NCBI RefSeq assembly: GCF_014137865.1
Contig: NZ_JACGWU010000001.1
Coordinates: 310,001 to 374,000 of the forward strand
Length of the DNA: 64,000 nucleotides
Direction of reading: 5' to 3'
DNA from: Alpinimonas psychrophila
GTDB lineage: Bacteria; Actinomycetota; Actinomycetes; Actinomycetales; Microbacteriaceae
Made by a program: the position numbers and the translations under genes. Every line of letters begins with the position of its first letter. Positions within the stretch are counted from its first letter, which is position 1. Shown piece after piece: positions 24,548 to 33,795 of this stretch. The notes under the pieces are model-generated. The model was not told the origin of the DNA, ran no database searches, and saw only the letters and a list, made by a program, of their open reading frames with translations.

Positions 24548-25336
24548 TTATAGGGGAGTGACGTAGGCCGCGGAAATTCCACCGTCCACGAGGAATGTTG
24601 ATCCGGTGATGAAGGAGGAATCATCGCTGGCCAAAAACGCTACCGCGGCCGCGAGCTCCGAGGGCTTGGCAAATCGGCCAATGGGAATGTGGACAAGGCG
24701 GCGCTGGGCACGTTCCGGATCCTTCGAAAATAGCTCCTGCAAGAGCGGAGTGTCAGCGGGACCTGGGCACAGAGCATTGACGCGAATCCCTTGGCGTGCA
24801 AACTGAACACCAAGTTCACGACTCATCGCTAGAACGCCACCTTTGGAGGCGGTGTAGGAGATTTGCGACGTGGCGGATCCGAGAACCGCAACGAAAGAGG
24901 CGGTATTAATAATGGAGCCGCTTTGCTGGCGAACCATGTGGCGAAGGGCCGAACGGCAGCACAGGTAGACGGACTTCAAGTTGACGTCTTGTACTTTTTG
25001 CCAAGCTGGGAGCTCGGTAGTTTCGATGGAGTCGTCTTCTGGGGGTGATATTCCGGCATTATTGAAGGCGATATCAACGGAACCGTAGACCTTGTAGGCG
25101 GTGTTGAAGAGATTGTCGACTTGATCCTCTTCGGTTACGTTGACCTGCACGAATAATCCGCCCACGGCCGCGGCGGCCTTCTCGCCTGCGGCGACATCCA
25201 TGTCGCCAATAACGACGATGGCCCCTTCCGCCGCAAAACGCTGGGCGGTGGCAAAGCCAATACCGCTCGCGCCCCCGGTGATGACCGCTACCTTGCCGGC
25301 CAAACGTTGGGTGAGATCTATTTTTTCAATGCTCAT
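24548..25336 (-). CDS. SDR-family alcohol dehydrogenase/oxidoreductase
   Basis: A 262-residue classical short-chain dehydrogenase. The coenzyme motif is TGGASGIG (20-27), NNAG is at 92-95, and the catalytic Ser147-Tyr161-x3-Lys165 (SYTASK) is complete. The frame extends far upstream, but the ATG at MSIEKIDL gives the normal family length and has AGAGAG upstream. In this operon it sits between a gamma-glutamylating ligase/aldehyde dehydrogenase pair and the regulator; the simplest role is oxidation of a gamma-glutamyl-amino-alcohol to the aldehyde used by the neighbouring aldehyde dehydrogenase. That substrate is inferred from context. Confidence 0.85.
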   Translation of the reverse strand: MSIEKIDLTQRLAGKVAVITGGASGIGFATAQRFAAEGAIVVIGDMDVAAGEKAAAAVGGLFVQVNVTEEDQVDNLFNTAYKVYGSVDIAFNNAGISPPEDDSIETTELPAWQKVQDVNLKSVYLCCRSALRHMVRQQSGSIINTASFVAVLGSATSQISYTASKGGVLAMSRELGVQFARQGIRVNALCPGPADTPLLQELFSKDPERAQRRLVHIPIGRFAKPSELAAAVAFLASDDSSFITGSTFLVDGGISAAYVTPL

Positions 25337-25365
25337 AATGGCTCTCTTCTTGGGTGAGGGTGGGG

Positions 25366-26724
25366 TTAGTCGGCGGGAATAAAGACGTTTTTTGTTTCGG
25401 TGAAAGCAAGCGCGGCATCGGGCCCCAACTCGCGCCCCAACCCCGACTGCTTGAAACCGCCGAAGGGCGTGTTGTAGCGAACGGAGGAGTGGGAGTTCAC
25501 TGAAAGGTTGCCCGACTCGACACCGCGAGCGATTCGGAGCGCGCGGCCAACATCTCGGGTCCAAATCGAACCGGAGAGACCATAGTCTGAGGCGTTTGCC
25601 AAGGCAATCGCGTCATCGTCATCGTCAAAGGGCAACACGGTGACGACGGGACCGAAGATTTCCTCTACGGCACTGGGATGCAATCGAGAAGTCGGCGTGA
25701 GTACGGTGGGAGCGAACCAGTAGCCGGCCCCGCTGGGGGCCGAGCCTTGGAACGCAATGGGGGCATCGTTGGGCACAAACGACGTGACGCTGTCGAAGTG
25801 TGTTTTTGAAACCAAGGGCCCCATTTCGGTCGCCTCATCGTTCGGGTCGCCAACCTTCACGCCCTTAACGGCGGGTTCCAAGAGCTCCATGAATTTCTCG
25901 TAGACGTTTCGATGAACCAGGATGCGACTCCGAGCGCAGCAGTCTTGGCCGGCATTTTCAAAGACTCCGTAGGGAGCGGCAGCGGCGGCTTTTTCGAGGT
26001 CGGCATCGGCGAAGATAATGTTGGCGCTTTTGCCGCCGAGTTCAAGCGTCACGCGCTTGATCTGGTCGGCGCATCCGGCCATGATGTGTTTACCGACCGC
26101 TGTCGAGCCCGTAAACACAACCTTTCGAACGGTTTTGTTTGTGACGAAGCGTTCGCCCACAACTGATCCTCGACCGGGAAGAACTTGAAAGAGGCCCACC
26201 GGCATTCCGGACTTCAGTGCCAGCTCTCCTAAGCGAATGCTCGTCAGCGGCGTCCACTCGGCAGGCTTGAGGAGGACGGCGTTTCCCGCGGCCAGTGCAG
26301 GCGCAAAACCCCAGGAGGCAATGGTCATGGGAAAATTCCATGGCGTGATGATACCGACCACACCGAGGGGCTCTTGGAACGTGACATTGAGACCACCGGC
26401 CACGGGAATTTGCTTGCCGAAGAGTCGTTCGGGAGTGGCGGAGTAGTACTCGAGAACGTTGCGCACGTGCTCCGCTTCCCAGCGTGCTTGGCTGATGGGA
26501 TGACCCGAGTTGCGCACCTCGAGTCGGGCCAAGTTCTCGGTGTCGCTATCCACGGCATCGGCAAATAAACGGAGCGCGGCAGCGCGATCGGCGGGATTAC
26601 GGGCGGCCCACTCCTTTTGCGCGATGGCTGCCCTCGCAATGGCCTCGTCCACCTGCTCGAGGTCGAGGTGCTCGATCGTCTCGCCGACTTCTTCCGTGGC
26701 GGGATTGATGATGGTGTAACTCAT
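25366..26724 (-). CDS. Aldehyde dehydrogenase, gamma-glutamyl-aldehyde type by context
   Basis: A 452-residue NAD(P)+-dependent aldehyde dehydrogenase. The general base is in LELGGKS (Glu228) and the nucleophile is Cys262 in ENAGQDC; the nucleotide site GSTAVG (206-211) and EEIFGPV are present. It overlaps the hydrolase gene before it by 4 nt (ATGA), showing translational coupling. In puu-like pathways this enzyme oxidises gamma-glutamylated aldehydes, and here it would convert the product of the SDR enzyme to the acid. Confidence 0.92.
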   Translation of the reverse strand: MSYTIINPATEEVGETIEHLDLEQVDEAIARAAIAQKEWAARNPADRAAALRLFADAVDSDTENLARLEVRNSGHPISQARWEAEHVRNVLEYYSATPERLFGKQIPVAGGLNVTFQEPLGVVGIITPWNFPMTIASWGFAPALAAGNAVLLKPAEWTPLTSIRLGELALKSGMPVGLFQVLPGRGSVVGERFVTNKTVRKVVFTGSTAVGKHIMAGCADQIKRVTLELGGKSANIIFADADLEKAAAAAPYGVFENAGQDCCARSRILVHRNVYEKFMELLEPAVKGVKVGDPNDEATEMGPLVSKTHFDSVTSFVPNDAPIAFQGSAPSGAGYWFAPTVLTPTSRLHPSAVEEIFGPVVTVLPFDDDDDAIALANASDYGLSGSIWTRDVGRALRIARGVESGNLSVNSHSSVRYNTPFGGFKQSGLGRELGPDAALAFTETKNVFIPAD

Positions 26725-27512
26725 GAGGGACTCCCGGATCGTGAAGTGCTGGCAGAGGTTTTAGCAGCATGGGTTTTTGCGGCGTAGGTTTTAGCAGCGT
26801 CGACGAGCCCCTCGAAAAGACGAATGTCATCGAGGCGTTGTTCCGGATGCCACTGCACGGCAAGCCCGAAGGGAACGCCTTCCAGTTGGATGGCTTCAAT
26901 CACGGCATCGCTCGTTGAACCCACGACCGTGAGCCCAGTTCCTAACACGCCGATCGCCTGGTGATGGTACATGTCACCGGCCACGGGCTCCGTTGAGCCA
27001 AGGACTGTTGCGAGCAGGGAATCCTTGGCGACCTCCACATCCACGCTATTGAACTCCGCCTTGCCCTTTTGATACGTGTCGGCGCCAATCACGTCGGGGA
27101 GGTGCTGGATCAGGGTGCCGCCGCGGTTCACGTTCAATATTTGAGCGCCTCGGCAGATTCCTAGGAAGGGAACGCCTCGAATGATGGCGGCACTGAGAAG
27201 TTCGTCCTCGAGGGCGTCGCGGTCAGGACGGGGATCGTCATTCTTGGGATGAGCTTCTTGGCCATAGCGCGCAGCATCGACATCTTTGCCGCCGCAAATA
27301 ATGAGGCCATCGAGGCCATCCAGCATGCGGTTGGCGATGCCGGCATCGACGGGCTGGGGCGGAATGAGCACAGCAATTCCGCCTGCTAAGTTCACTGCTT
27401 CAAAATAGATCTTCGGTAAAAAAGCAGCCTGAACATCCCAGACCCCGGTCGTAGCCTGCTCGAGGTAGGTCGTGAGGCCGATCATCGGCCGAAATGATGG
27501 GGCAAGGGTCAT
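26721..27512 (-). CDS. Gamma-glutamyl hydrolase of the PuuD class I amidotransferase family
   Basis: A 263-residue peptidase C26 protein that releases glutamate from gamma-glutamylated amino acids. The triad is visible: Cys120 in LGICRGAQ, His222 and Glu224 in VQWHPEQ. ATG 27512, 1 nt after the ligase stop, is preferred to 27533, which would overlap the ligase end. The C-terminus ends in a short Ala-Lys-Thr repeat ([14 protein letters not shown]) not needed for the fold. Its position between ligase and aldehyde dehydrogenase marks the last catabolic step, here predicted to free glycine if the substrate is ethanolamine. Confidence 0.9.
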   Translation of the reverse strand: MTLAPSFRPMIGLTTYLEQATTGVWDVQAAFLPKIYFEAVNLAGGIAVLIPPQPVDAGIANRMLDGLDGLIICGGKDVDAARYGQEAHPKNDDPRPDRDALEDELLSAAIIRGVPFLGICRGAQILNVNRGGTLIQHLPDVIGADTYQKGKAEFNSVDVEVAKDSLLATVLGSTEPVAGDMYHHQAIGVLGTGLTVVGSTSDAVIEAIQLEGVPFGLAVQWHPEQRLDDIRLFEGLVDAAKTYAAKTHAAKTSASTSRSGSPS

Positions 27513-27513
27513 G

Positions 27514-28881
27514 TTAGAGCCTTTCAAAGCCACGGATGCGTTCCCAATCGGTCACGGCACTGTCATAGGCGGCAAGCTCGACCCGGGCATAGTTGAGGTA
27601 GTGATCGACGACCTCGTTGCCGAAGGCTTCGCGGGCAATGGCCGATTGTGACAGCAGGGCTGCCGCCTCACGAAGGGTCGTGGGAACGCGCGGGGCGTCT
27701 CCAACGTAGGCATTTCCCTCGGTGAGGGGCTCAAGTTCGAGTTCGTTTTCGATGCCGTGGAGGCCGGCGGCAATGAGAGCTGCAACGGCGAGGTACTGGT
27801 TGACATCGCCGCCCGGCACGCGCTGTTCTACTCGCATCCCTGGGCCATGCCCCACTACCCGCAAGGAACACGTGCGGTTATCAAGACCCCAGGCCACAGC
27901 CGTGGGGGCAAAGCTGCCGTCTACGTAGCGCTTGTAGGAGTTGATGTTGGGGGCGAAGAACATGGACAGTTCGCGCATCGCGGCGATTTGACCGGCGAGG
28001 AAGTGCCGGAACAGCTTGCTCATGCCGTGCTCGGCAGTTTTGTCCGCGAAGACGGGAGTACCGTCGGTTCCCTGCAGACTGATGTGAATGTGGCAGCTGT
28101 TGCCTTCACGCTCGTTGAACTTGGCCATAAAAGTAAGGGACTTGCCGTGTTTCTCGGCGATGACCTTAGCACCGCTCTTGTAAATCGAGTGGTTGTCACA
28201 CGTGACCATGGCCTGGGCGTAGCGAAAGCCAATCTCCTGCTGGCCCAAGTTGCACTCGCCTTTGACGCCTTCGCAGTACATGCCGGCGCCATCCATGGAG
28301 TTTCGAATATCGCGCAGCATCGGTTCCATGCGCGTTGAGGCTAGTAAGTCGTAGTCAATGTTGTAATCGGTGGCCGGGCGCAGATCGCGGTAGCCCTTGG
28401 CCCACGCCTCGCGGTACGTGTCATCGAAGACGATGAACTCCAGTTCTGTAGCAACAAAGGGAACGAGGCCGTGGACGGCCAACCGATCAATCTGGGCCTG
28501 CAAAATTTGGCGCGGTGACTGCACGACGGGTTCGTGATCCAACCATTTGAGGTCGGCGGTGACGAGGGCAGTGCCGGGTAACCAGGGGGCCAACCGCAGT
28601 GTTGAGATATCGGGAATCATCTCCATGTCGCCGTAGCCACGTTCCCAGCTCGAAATTTCAAAACCAGTAACTGTATTCATCTCAACATCAACAGCAAGGA
28701 GGTAGTTGCAGCATTCTGCACCGTGATCGAGCGTGTCCTCCACGAAAAGTCGCGCCGAGATGCGCTTGCCGACGAGGCGTCCTTGCATGTCGGTAAAAGC
28801 CACGATGACGGTGTCGATTTCTCCGTTAGCGACGAGCGCTTTCAGAGCATCGGGGGTCAGGTATCCGGATGCGCGTGTCAT
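27514..28881 (-). CDS. Glutamine-synthetase-like gamma-glutamyl-amine ligase (PuuA/GlnA4 type)
   Basis: A 455-residue member of the glutamine synthetase superfamily. Beta-grasp domain: about 10-110. The catalytic domain has the metal-binding ELEFIVFDD, GECNLGQQEIGF, the His-containing NSCHIHISL, and the NRTCSLRVVG nucleotide region. It starts the operon with PuuD-like hydrolase and aldehyde dehydrogenase genes rather than nitrogen-assimilation genes, so it probably ligates glutamate to an amine. A permease of the ethanolamine type is divergent to it, pointing to ethanolamine (as with Streptomyces GlnA4) rather than putrescine. Start ATG is chosen because AGAGG lies upstream and the longer frame reads like leader. 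Confidence 0.9.
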   Translation of the reverse strand: MTRASGYLTPDALKALVANGEIDTVIVAFTDMQGRLVGKRISARLFVEDTLDHGAECCNYLLAVDVEMNTVTGFEISSWERGYGDMEMIPDISTLRLAPWLPGTALVTADLKWLDHEPVVQSPRQILQAQIDRLAVHGLVPFVATELEFIVFDDTYREAWAKGYRDLRPATDYNIDYDLLASTRMEPMLRDIRNSMDGAGMYCEGVKGECNLGQQEIGFRYAQAMVTCDNHSIYKSGAKVIAEKHGKSLTFMAKFNEREGNSCHIHISLQGTDGTPVFADKTAEHGMSKLFRHFLAGQIAAMRELSMFFAPNINSYKRYVDGSFAPTAVAWGLDNRTCSLRVVGHGPGMRVEQRVPGGDVNQYLAVAALIAAGLHGIENELELEPLTEGNAYVGDAPRVPTTLREAAALLSQSAIAREAFGNEVVDHYLNYARVELAAYDSAVTDWERIRGFERL

Positions 28882-28999
28882 GTTGCCTCTCTGCGTTGAG
28901 GTTGGGATTCCCACCATTAGAACACAGCTCGGTCTCGAATCACACCATTTCTTGCTCAAGTAGCCAGCGGAGTTAACACAAAGTTTTTGCTAAAGGTAG

Positions 29000-29027
29000 T
29001 TACATCGAGCAAATAGAGCTCTATAGT
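29000..29027 (+). promoter_or_regulatory. Promoter with overlapping 12-bp palindrome upstream of the permease
   Basis: TTACAT (-35-like) and TATAGT (-10-like) are separated by 16 nt. The perfect palindrome ATAGAGCTCTAT (29013-29024) fills the end of the spacer and overlaps the -10. This arrangement suits repression by the FadR/GntR protein of the adjacent operon. Confidence 0.5.
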
Positions 29028-29107
29028 CATTCCAAGGAAACTCACAGCGTTGTGTGCTCCAGCCTCCCTGGAGTAATCAATCAACCAGAGCGAAAAGGAA
29101 AACTTTT

Positions 29108-30649
29108 ATGTCCAAAGACACCTTGAAAGTCTCAGGGGTGACGTACACCACTGCTGAAGCTGGCTATTTCGAGAAACGCACTCTTAAGCGTTCCGCCGGA
29201 ATCTGGGGCCTGTGGGGTCTCGCCGTTGCTGCGGTCATTTCCGGAGACTTCTCCGGCTGGAACTTCGGTATTGCGTACGCCGGCTTCGGCGGCATGCTCA
29301 TCGCCTTCATTCTCTTGATCGCAATGTACTACGGAATGATTTTCTCCATCGGAGAAATGGCGTCGGCTATGCCCCACTCCGGCGGCGCTTACTCCTTCGC
29401 TCGATCGGCAATGGGGCCGTGGGGCGGATTCGTTACGGGTCTCGCGGAGACCATCGAGTATGTCGCGACGACGGCGGTCATCGTCTACTTCTCAGCCTCC
29501 TACGCTGACTCGATCACCTCCACGTTGCTTGGTTTCACCATGCCGCTATGGATGTGGTGGATCGTCTTGTACGTGGTCTTCATTGCGCTGAACGCTGCAG
29601 GCTCTGCCATTTCGTTCAAGTTCGCGATTGTCGTCTCCATTATTTCGTTGACAATCTTGGCAGTGTTCTCCGTCATGGCCCTCACCTCGGGCAAGCTCGA
29701 CTGGGCGTCACTGTGGAACATAACTCCGGATGCTGGCCAGACGGCGTTCTTGCCTCACGGGATCACGCCCATCCTGTTCGCCTTACCGTTTGCGATGTGG
29801 TTCTTCTTGGGAATTGAAGAACTCCCCCTCGCTTCAGAAGAGTCGCACAATCCGGTTCGCGACATTCCCAAGGCAGGCCTCTGGGCCCGAACCACCCTCA
29901 TCATCACGGGTCTCCTCGTCCTCTTCCTCAACACGGCACTGATCGGTGCCGATGCTGCGGGAACGGCCGGCGAACCACTTCTTGATGGGTTCCGCGTAAT
30001 TGTGGGAGACCAGGCGGCGGCCATCCTGGCATTGTTTGCATTGATCGGCCTGTTGGCATCGCTCCAGGGAATCATGTTCGCGTACGGGCGCAACATGTAC
30101 TCGCTTTCTCGTGCCGGCTACTACCCCAAGATGCTCTCCCTTACAGGTAAGCGCGAAACTCCCTACGTCGCTCTCATCGTCGGAGCGGTCATTGGTTTCA
30201 TCGCCCTGGTAGTCGTCGACTCGCTCGGTGGCGCGGGTGGAGTTGCTGGTGCCATCGTGCTGAACATTGCTGTGTGGGGTGCTGTCATTGCCTACGTGCT
30301 GCAGATGATTTCGTTCCTGATTCTTCGCAAGAAGTTCCCGAACGCGAAGCGACCCTACGTCAGTCCTTGGGGCGTTCCCGGCGCCATCATCGGTGGCGTT
30401 ATCTCGGTGGCCATCTTCTTCGGCTTCTTTATCAACGAGCCTGCTCGCCCGGCAATCGCAGCCATTGCTGTGGTTTACGTGGTGATGTTGCTCATCTTCG
30501 GTTTCTATGGCCGCAAGCGCCTCGTGCTTTCTCCTGAAGAGGAGTATGCCGTCTCCGGCGGGCTCCACGGAGACCCTCAGGCTGAGGGTTACGGCGGCAA
30601 AATTGAGGAAGAACTGTTGGCTTCGGACGGGGTTGACGGGGCAAAATAG
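29108..30649 (+). CDS. eat: APC-family ethanolamine-type permease
   Basis: A 513-residue inner-membrane transporter with about 12 helices. The first helices read GLAVAAVISGDFSGWNFGIAYAGFGG and MPHSGGAYSFARSAMGPWGGFVTGLAE, the characteristic signature of ethanolamine permeases of the APC superfamily. ATG 29108 is preceded by AAAAGGAAAA. It is divergent from the gamma-glutamyl-ligase operon and shares a promoter region with a palindrome. The C-terminal 40 residues are hydrophilic and acidic. Substrate is inferred from family resemblance and context. Confidence 0.85.
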   Translation: MSKDTLKVSGVTYTTAEAGYFEKRTLKRSAGIWGLWGLAVAAVISGDFSGWNFGIAYAGFGGMLIAFILLIAMYYGMIFSIGEMASAMPHSGGAYSFARSAMGPWGGFVTGLAETIEYVATTAVIVYFSASYADSITSTLLGFTMPLWMWWIVLYVVFIALNAAGSAISFKFAIVVSIISLTILAVFSVMALTSGKLDWASLWNITPDAGQTAFLPHGITPILFALPFAMWFFLGIEELPLASEESHNPVRDIPKAGLWARTTLIITGLLVLFLNTALIGADAAGTAGEPLLDGFRVIVGDQAAAILALFALIGLLASLQGIMFAYGRNMYSLSRAGYYPKMLSLTGKRETPYVALIVGAVIGFIALVVVDSLGGAGGVAGAIVLNIAVWGAVIAYVLQMISFLILRKKFPNAKRPYVSPWGVPGAIIGGVISVAIFFGFFINEPARPAIAAIAVVYVVMLLIFGFYGRKRLVLSPEEEYAVSGGLHGDPQAEGYGGKIEEELLASDGVDGAK

Positions 30650-30676
30650 CCGCCTTAGCTTCACTGCAGTAATCAG

Positions 30677-30707
30677 GGGGTCGGGCCATCGAGGTCCGGC
30701 CCCTTTT
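30677..30707 (+). terminator. Rho-independent terminator after the permease
   Basis: An 11-bp stem (GGGGTCGGGCC/GGTCCGGCCCC, two G-U pairs) with the loop ATCGA is followed by TTTT. Confidence 0.75.
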
Positions 30708-30738
30708 GCGTGTCCCCAAGAGTCTGGGCGCGGGAGCG

Positions 30739-30744
30739 TAAAGT
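30739..30744 (+). promoter_or_regulatory. -10-like TAAAGT, probable leaderless promoter
   Basis: The hexamer ends 7 nt before the ATG of the second aldehyde dehydrogenase, which has no Shine-Dalgarno sequence. Confidence 0.4.
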
Positions 30745-30751
30745 ATCGTGC

Positions 30752-32158
30752 ATGACCACGCTTATCAAGAAGTCGGATGCCGCTACTGCGGTCCTTTCCC
30801 TGCGCGCAACGTTCGATTCTGGAGTAACAAAAAGACGTGAATGGCGTGAGAACCAACTCGGCGCATTACGCAACATGATCGTTGAGAACGAAAGCGTCTT
30901 GGAAGCCGCCCTTTTCTCCGACCTCGGCAAGAGCGCCACCGAAGCGCAGCTGACAGAAATTGGAATTGTCATCGGGGAGATCACGAACGCCCTGAAGAAT
31001 CTAGGGGAGTGGCTCTCGCGTGAACGGGTTCGGGTTCCCCTAGCTATGATGCCGGCCCGGGCCTCCATCGTGAGCGAACCGCTGGGAGTCGCCTTGGTCA
31101 TCGCCCCCTGGAACTATCCCCTCATGCTCGCTCTAGCCCCCGTGGTGGGGGCGCTCGCGGCAGGCAACTGTGTCCTCTTGAAGCCCAGCGAATTGAGTCC
31201 GGCAACCTCCGCCGCACTCGCGGCCTTGATTCCGGTCTATCTGGATACGCGCGCTGTGCATGTCATTGAGGGTGCGGCCAAAGAAACCGGCTGGTTGCTG
31301 GAACAGCGTTTCGATCACATCTTTTACACAGGCAATGGCCGAGTTGGTCGCATTGTTGCGGCCGCTGCGGCCGTCAATCTCACCCCCGTCACGTTGGAGT
31401 TGGGAGGAAAATCGCCGTTGTATATCGACGACTCGGTAGACCTTGAAGCCGCCGCCCAGCGCATTGTCTGGGCAAAGTTTCTCAATGCCGGTCAGACCTG
31501 CGTGGCCCCAGATTACATTCTGGTGAGTGCATCGATTCAGGCGGCCCTCGAAGCCCATTTCGTGGCGGCAATCGCCTCCTTGTTTGGCGCTGAACCGGAG
31601 AAGAGCCCTGACTATGGCCGCATCGTCAATGGAGCCCACTACGACAGGCTTGTCGAATATTTGAGCGACGGTCGCGTCGTCGCTGACGGTCGCTGCAACC
31701 CCGACACGCGTTTCATTCCGCCCACCATTCTCGCCGATGTTGAGAGGCGCGCCCCGATCATGGCGGAGGAAATTTTTGGCCCCGTCTTGCCGATGATCAC
31801 AGTGGAAGGCATCGATGACGCGATTGCCTTCATTTTGACGCTCGACAAGCCGCTTGCACTTTACGTCTTTTCAGATGATGCTGCGGTTCGCAAGGCCTTC
31901 CTCGAGAGGACCAGCTCAGGAGCCATCGACTTCAACACGGCCGTCATGCACCTGAGCGTCCCTGAGCTGCCGTTCGGTGGCGTTGGCGCCAGTGGCATGG
32001 GCTCTTACCTCGGTAAAGGATCCTTCGATACCTTCAGCCATCGCAAAGCGATCTTTTCCAAGCCGTTGCGGCCCGAAACTCTGAGGCTCATTTTTCCGCC
32101 CTACACGGAGGGCAAGAAGAAGTTCATTCGCGGCATGTTGCGGCGACTTTCGTCCTAG
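30752..32158 (+). CDS. Class 3-type (fatty/coniferyl) aldehyde dehydrogenase
   Basis: A 468-residue NAD(P)+-dependent aldehyde dehydrogenase of the short class 3 type. The conserved APWNYPL, LELGGKSP and the nucleophile in NAGQTCVAPDY are present, as is EEIFGPVLP. The C-terminal FIRGMLRRLSS is basic but not a clear membrane anchor. ATG 30752 is used, as the upstream part of the frame overlaps the promoter. It has its own promoter and terminator boundary, so it is probably not part of the ethanolamine operon, but could detoxify aldehydes made by it. Confidence 0.88.
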   Translation: MTTLIKKSDAATAVLSLRATFDSGVTKRREWRENQLGALRNMIVENESVLEAALFSDLGKSATEAQLTEIGIVIGEITNALKNLGEWLSRERVRVPLAMMPARASIVSEPLGVALVIAPWNYPLMLALAPVVGALAAGNCVLLKPSELSPATSAALAALIPVYLDTRAVHVIEGAAKETGWLLEQRFDHIFYTGNGRVGRIVAAAAAVNLTPVTLELGGKSPLYIDDSVDLEAAAQRIVWAKFLNAGQTCVAPDYILVSASIQAALEAHFVAAIASLFGAEPEKSPDYGRIVNGAHYDRLVEYLSDGRVVADGRCNPDTRFIPPTILADVERRAPIMAEEIFGPVLPMITVEGIDDAIAFILTLDKPLALYVFSDDAAVRKAFLERTSSGAIDFNTAVMHLSVPELPFGGVGASGMGSYLGKGSFDTFSHRKAIFSKPLRPETLRLIFPPYTEGKKKFIRGMLRRLSS

Positions 32159-32213
32159 ACTCGGGACTGTAGCCGCCGCCGAATGAGCGACGTCGCCTCT
32201 GGAGCCGATATCC

Positions 32214-33713
32214 GTGTTCGATGCCACCCCATCCACCAGGCCAATAGACACTCTGTCTCTTTCCTCCACCGATAGTGTGGGAAACTTTGCGGGGAATGCT
32301 CAAATACCCGTCGATCCGAGCGTGACCCGAACGGAAACCGACTCGTTGGGATCGCTCGAAGTTCCCGCAGACGCGTATTACGGGGTGCACACCGCACGGG
32401 CTATGGAGAATTTTCCCATTGCCAAGCGGCCCATTTCCGTTTTTCCTGAACTCATCATCGCGCTTGCCTGTGTGAAGCAGGCCGCGGCAAGGGCCAACGC
32501 CGAAATCGGCGTTTTAGATGAGCACAAAGCAAACGTCATTGATCACGTCTGCCAAGAGATCATTGAAGGCCATTGGCATGACCAATTCGTCGTCGGTGTG
32601 ATTCAGGGCGGCGCGGGGACCTCGACCAACATGAATGCCAACGAGGTCATTGCAAATCGCGGCCTGGAGTTGATGGGGCACGCCAAGGGCGAGTACCACT
32701 TCCTTCACCCGATTGATGACGTGAATAGGTCTCAGTCGACGAATGATTCATACCCGACGGCCGTGAAAATTTCCCTTGCCTTCTCGCTACGCCACCTTCT
32801 TGAGGAACTGGGTCTTTTGCGGGACGCCTTCTTTGCCAAGGGGGTCGAGTTCAAGCATGTTTTGAAGGTCGGGCGCACGCAGATGCAAGACGCTGTTCCG
32901 ATGACATTAGGACAGGAGTTTCATGGCTTCGGCACCACCCTCGGCGAAGATTACGACAGGCTGACCGAGACGATCTGGATGCTGTCCGAGGTGAACTTAG
33001 GCGCCACGGCGATTGGCACGGGAATTACCGCGGATGCACGCTATTCCGCCGTTGTCGTCAAATACCTCAGCAAAATCACCGGGCTCAAGCTCGAAACTGC
33101 CCCGGACCTGATCGAAGCAACGAGCGATGTTGGCGGGTTTATGTCGTTCAGCGGTGCTCTCAAACGCTCCGCCATAAAGCTCTCCAAAATCTGCAATGAC
33201 CTTCGCCTGCTTTCCTCCGGCCCTCAAGCCGGGTTCGGCGAAATCAACTTGCCGGCACGTCAAGCGGGGTCGTCCATCATGCCTGGCAAAGTGAACCCCG
33301 TCATTCCTGAAGCCGTAAGTCAGGTGGCGTATGCCATTGTGGGTGCCGATGTTACGGTCACGATGGCGGCCGAAGCCGGCCAACTGCAGCTCAACGCCTT
33401 CGAACCCGTGATCGCCTACTCACTCCTTCAGAGCGTGAGCTGGATGTCGCAGGCCTGCCTCACCCTCCGCGTGAACTGCATCGACGGTATCACCGCGAAC
33501 GTCGAACGGCTTGAGGGCATGGTCTCCACAAGTGTGGGGGTCATCACGGCCCTCATCCCGTTTATTGGCTATGGACCCGCCTCGGAACTCGCAAAGCAAG
33601 CGCTGAAGTCCGGTCGCCCGGTCGCAGATCTTGTGGTCGAGGCAGGCCTCATGACGCGCGAGGACGTGTTGCGCGAAATGTCGCCGGCCAAAATATCGGG
33701 CATGCAAGCGTAG
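32214..33713 (+). CDS. aspA: Aspartate ammonia-lyase
   Basis: A 499-residue fumarase/aspartase superfamily enzyme that deaminates L-aspartate to fumarate. The superfamily signature GSSIMPGKVNPVIPE lies around residues 352-366, with the active-site TSTNMNANEV (about 140-149) and NRSQSTNDSYP upstream. The MPGKVNPVIPE form and TSTNMNANEV are typical of AspA/class II fumarases; aspartase is favoured over fumarase by overall pattern, and confusion with fumC is possible. GTG is used as start, giving an N-terminal extension of about 40 residues compared with E. coli AspA; a true start further in is possible. Confidence 0.82.
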   Translation: MFDATPSTRPIDTLSLSSTDSVGNFAGNAQIPVDPSVTRTETDSLGSLEVPADAYYGVHTARAMENFPIAKRPISVFPELIIALACVKQAAARANAEIGVLDEHKANVIDHVCQEIIEGHWHDQFVVGVIQGGAGTSTNMNANEVIANRGLELMGHAKGEYHFLHPIDDVNRSQSTNDSYPTAVKISLAFSLRHLLEELGLLRDAFFAKGVEFKHVLKVGRTQMQDAVPMTLGQEFHGFGTTLGEDYDRLTETIWMLSEVNLGATAIGTGITADARYSAVVVKYLSKITGLKLETAPDLIEATSDVGGFMSFSGALKRSAIKLSKICNDLRLLSSGPQAGFGEINLPARQAGSSIMPGKVNPVIPEAVSQVAYAIVGADVTVTMAAEAGQLQLNAFEPVIAYSLLQSVSWMSQACLTLRVNCIDGITANVERLEGMVSTSVGVITALIPFIGYGPASELAKQALKSGRPVADLVVEAGLMTREDVLREMSPAKISGMQA

Positions 33714-33795
33714 GACTGACGTCCCGAAGTCCCCGACTTCTGAAGTCCCGAAGTCCTGACGTCCCGAAGTCCCGAAGTCCCGGAGACCAGAAGTT
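33714..33795. repeat. Degenerate 8-bp tandem repeat (TCCCGAAG) between convergent genes
   Basis: Units such as TCCCGAAG, TCCTGACG and TCCCGGAG run head to tail for about 80 bp between the aspA stop and the stop of the FAH-family gene. The unit contains GAAGTC/GACTTC inversions, so short hairpins can form on either strand, but there is no T tract. Confidence 0.8.

Noticed and set aside
23820-30649. Eut microcompartment or polyamine (puu) cluster
   Set aside because: No shell proteins, eutBC, PuuB oxidase or aminotransferase genes are present; the alcohol dehydrogenase fits an amino alcohol better.
29834-30856. Minus-strand frame of 340 codons opposite the permease
   Set aside because: Antisense shadow of a strongly conserved transporter; product is polar and His/Arg-rich without domains.
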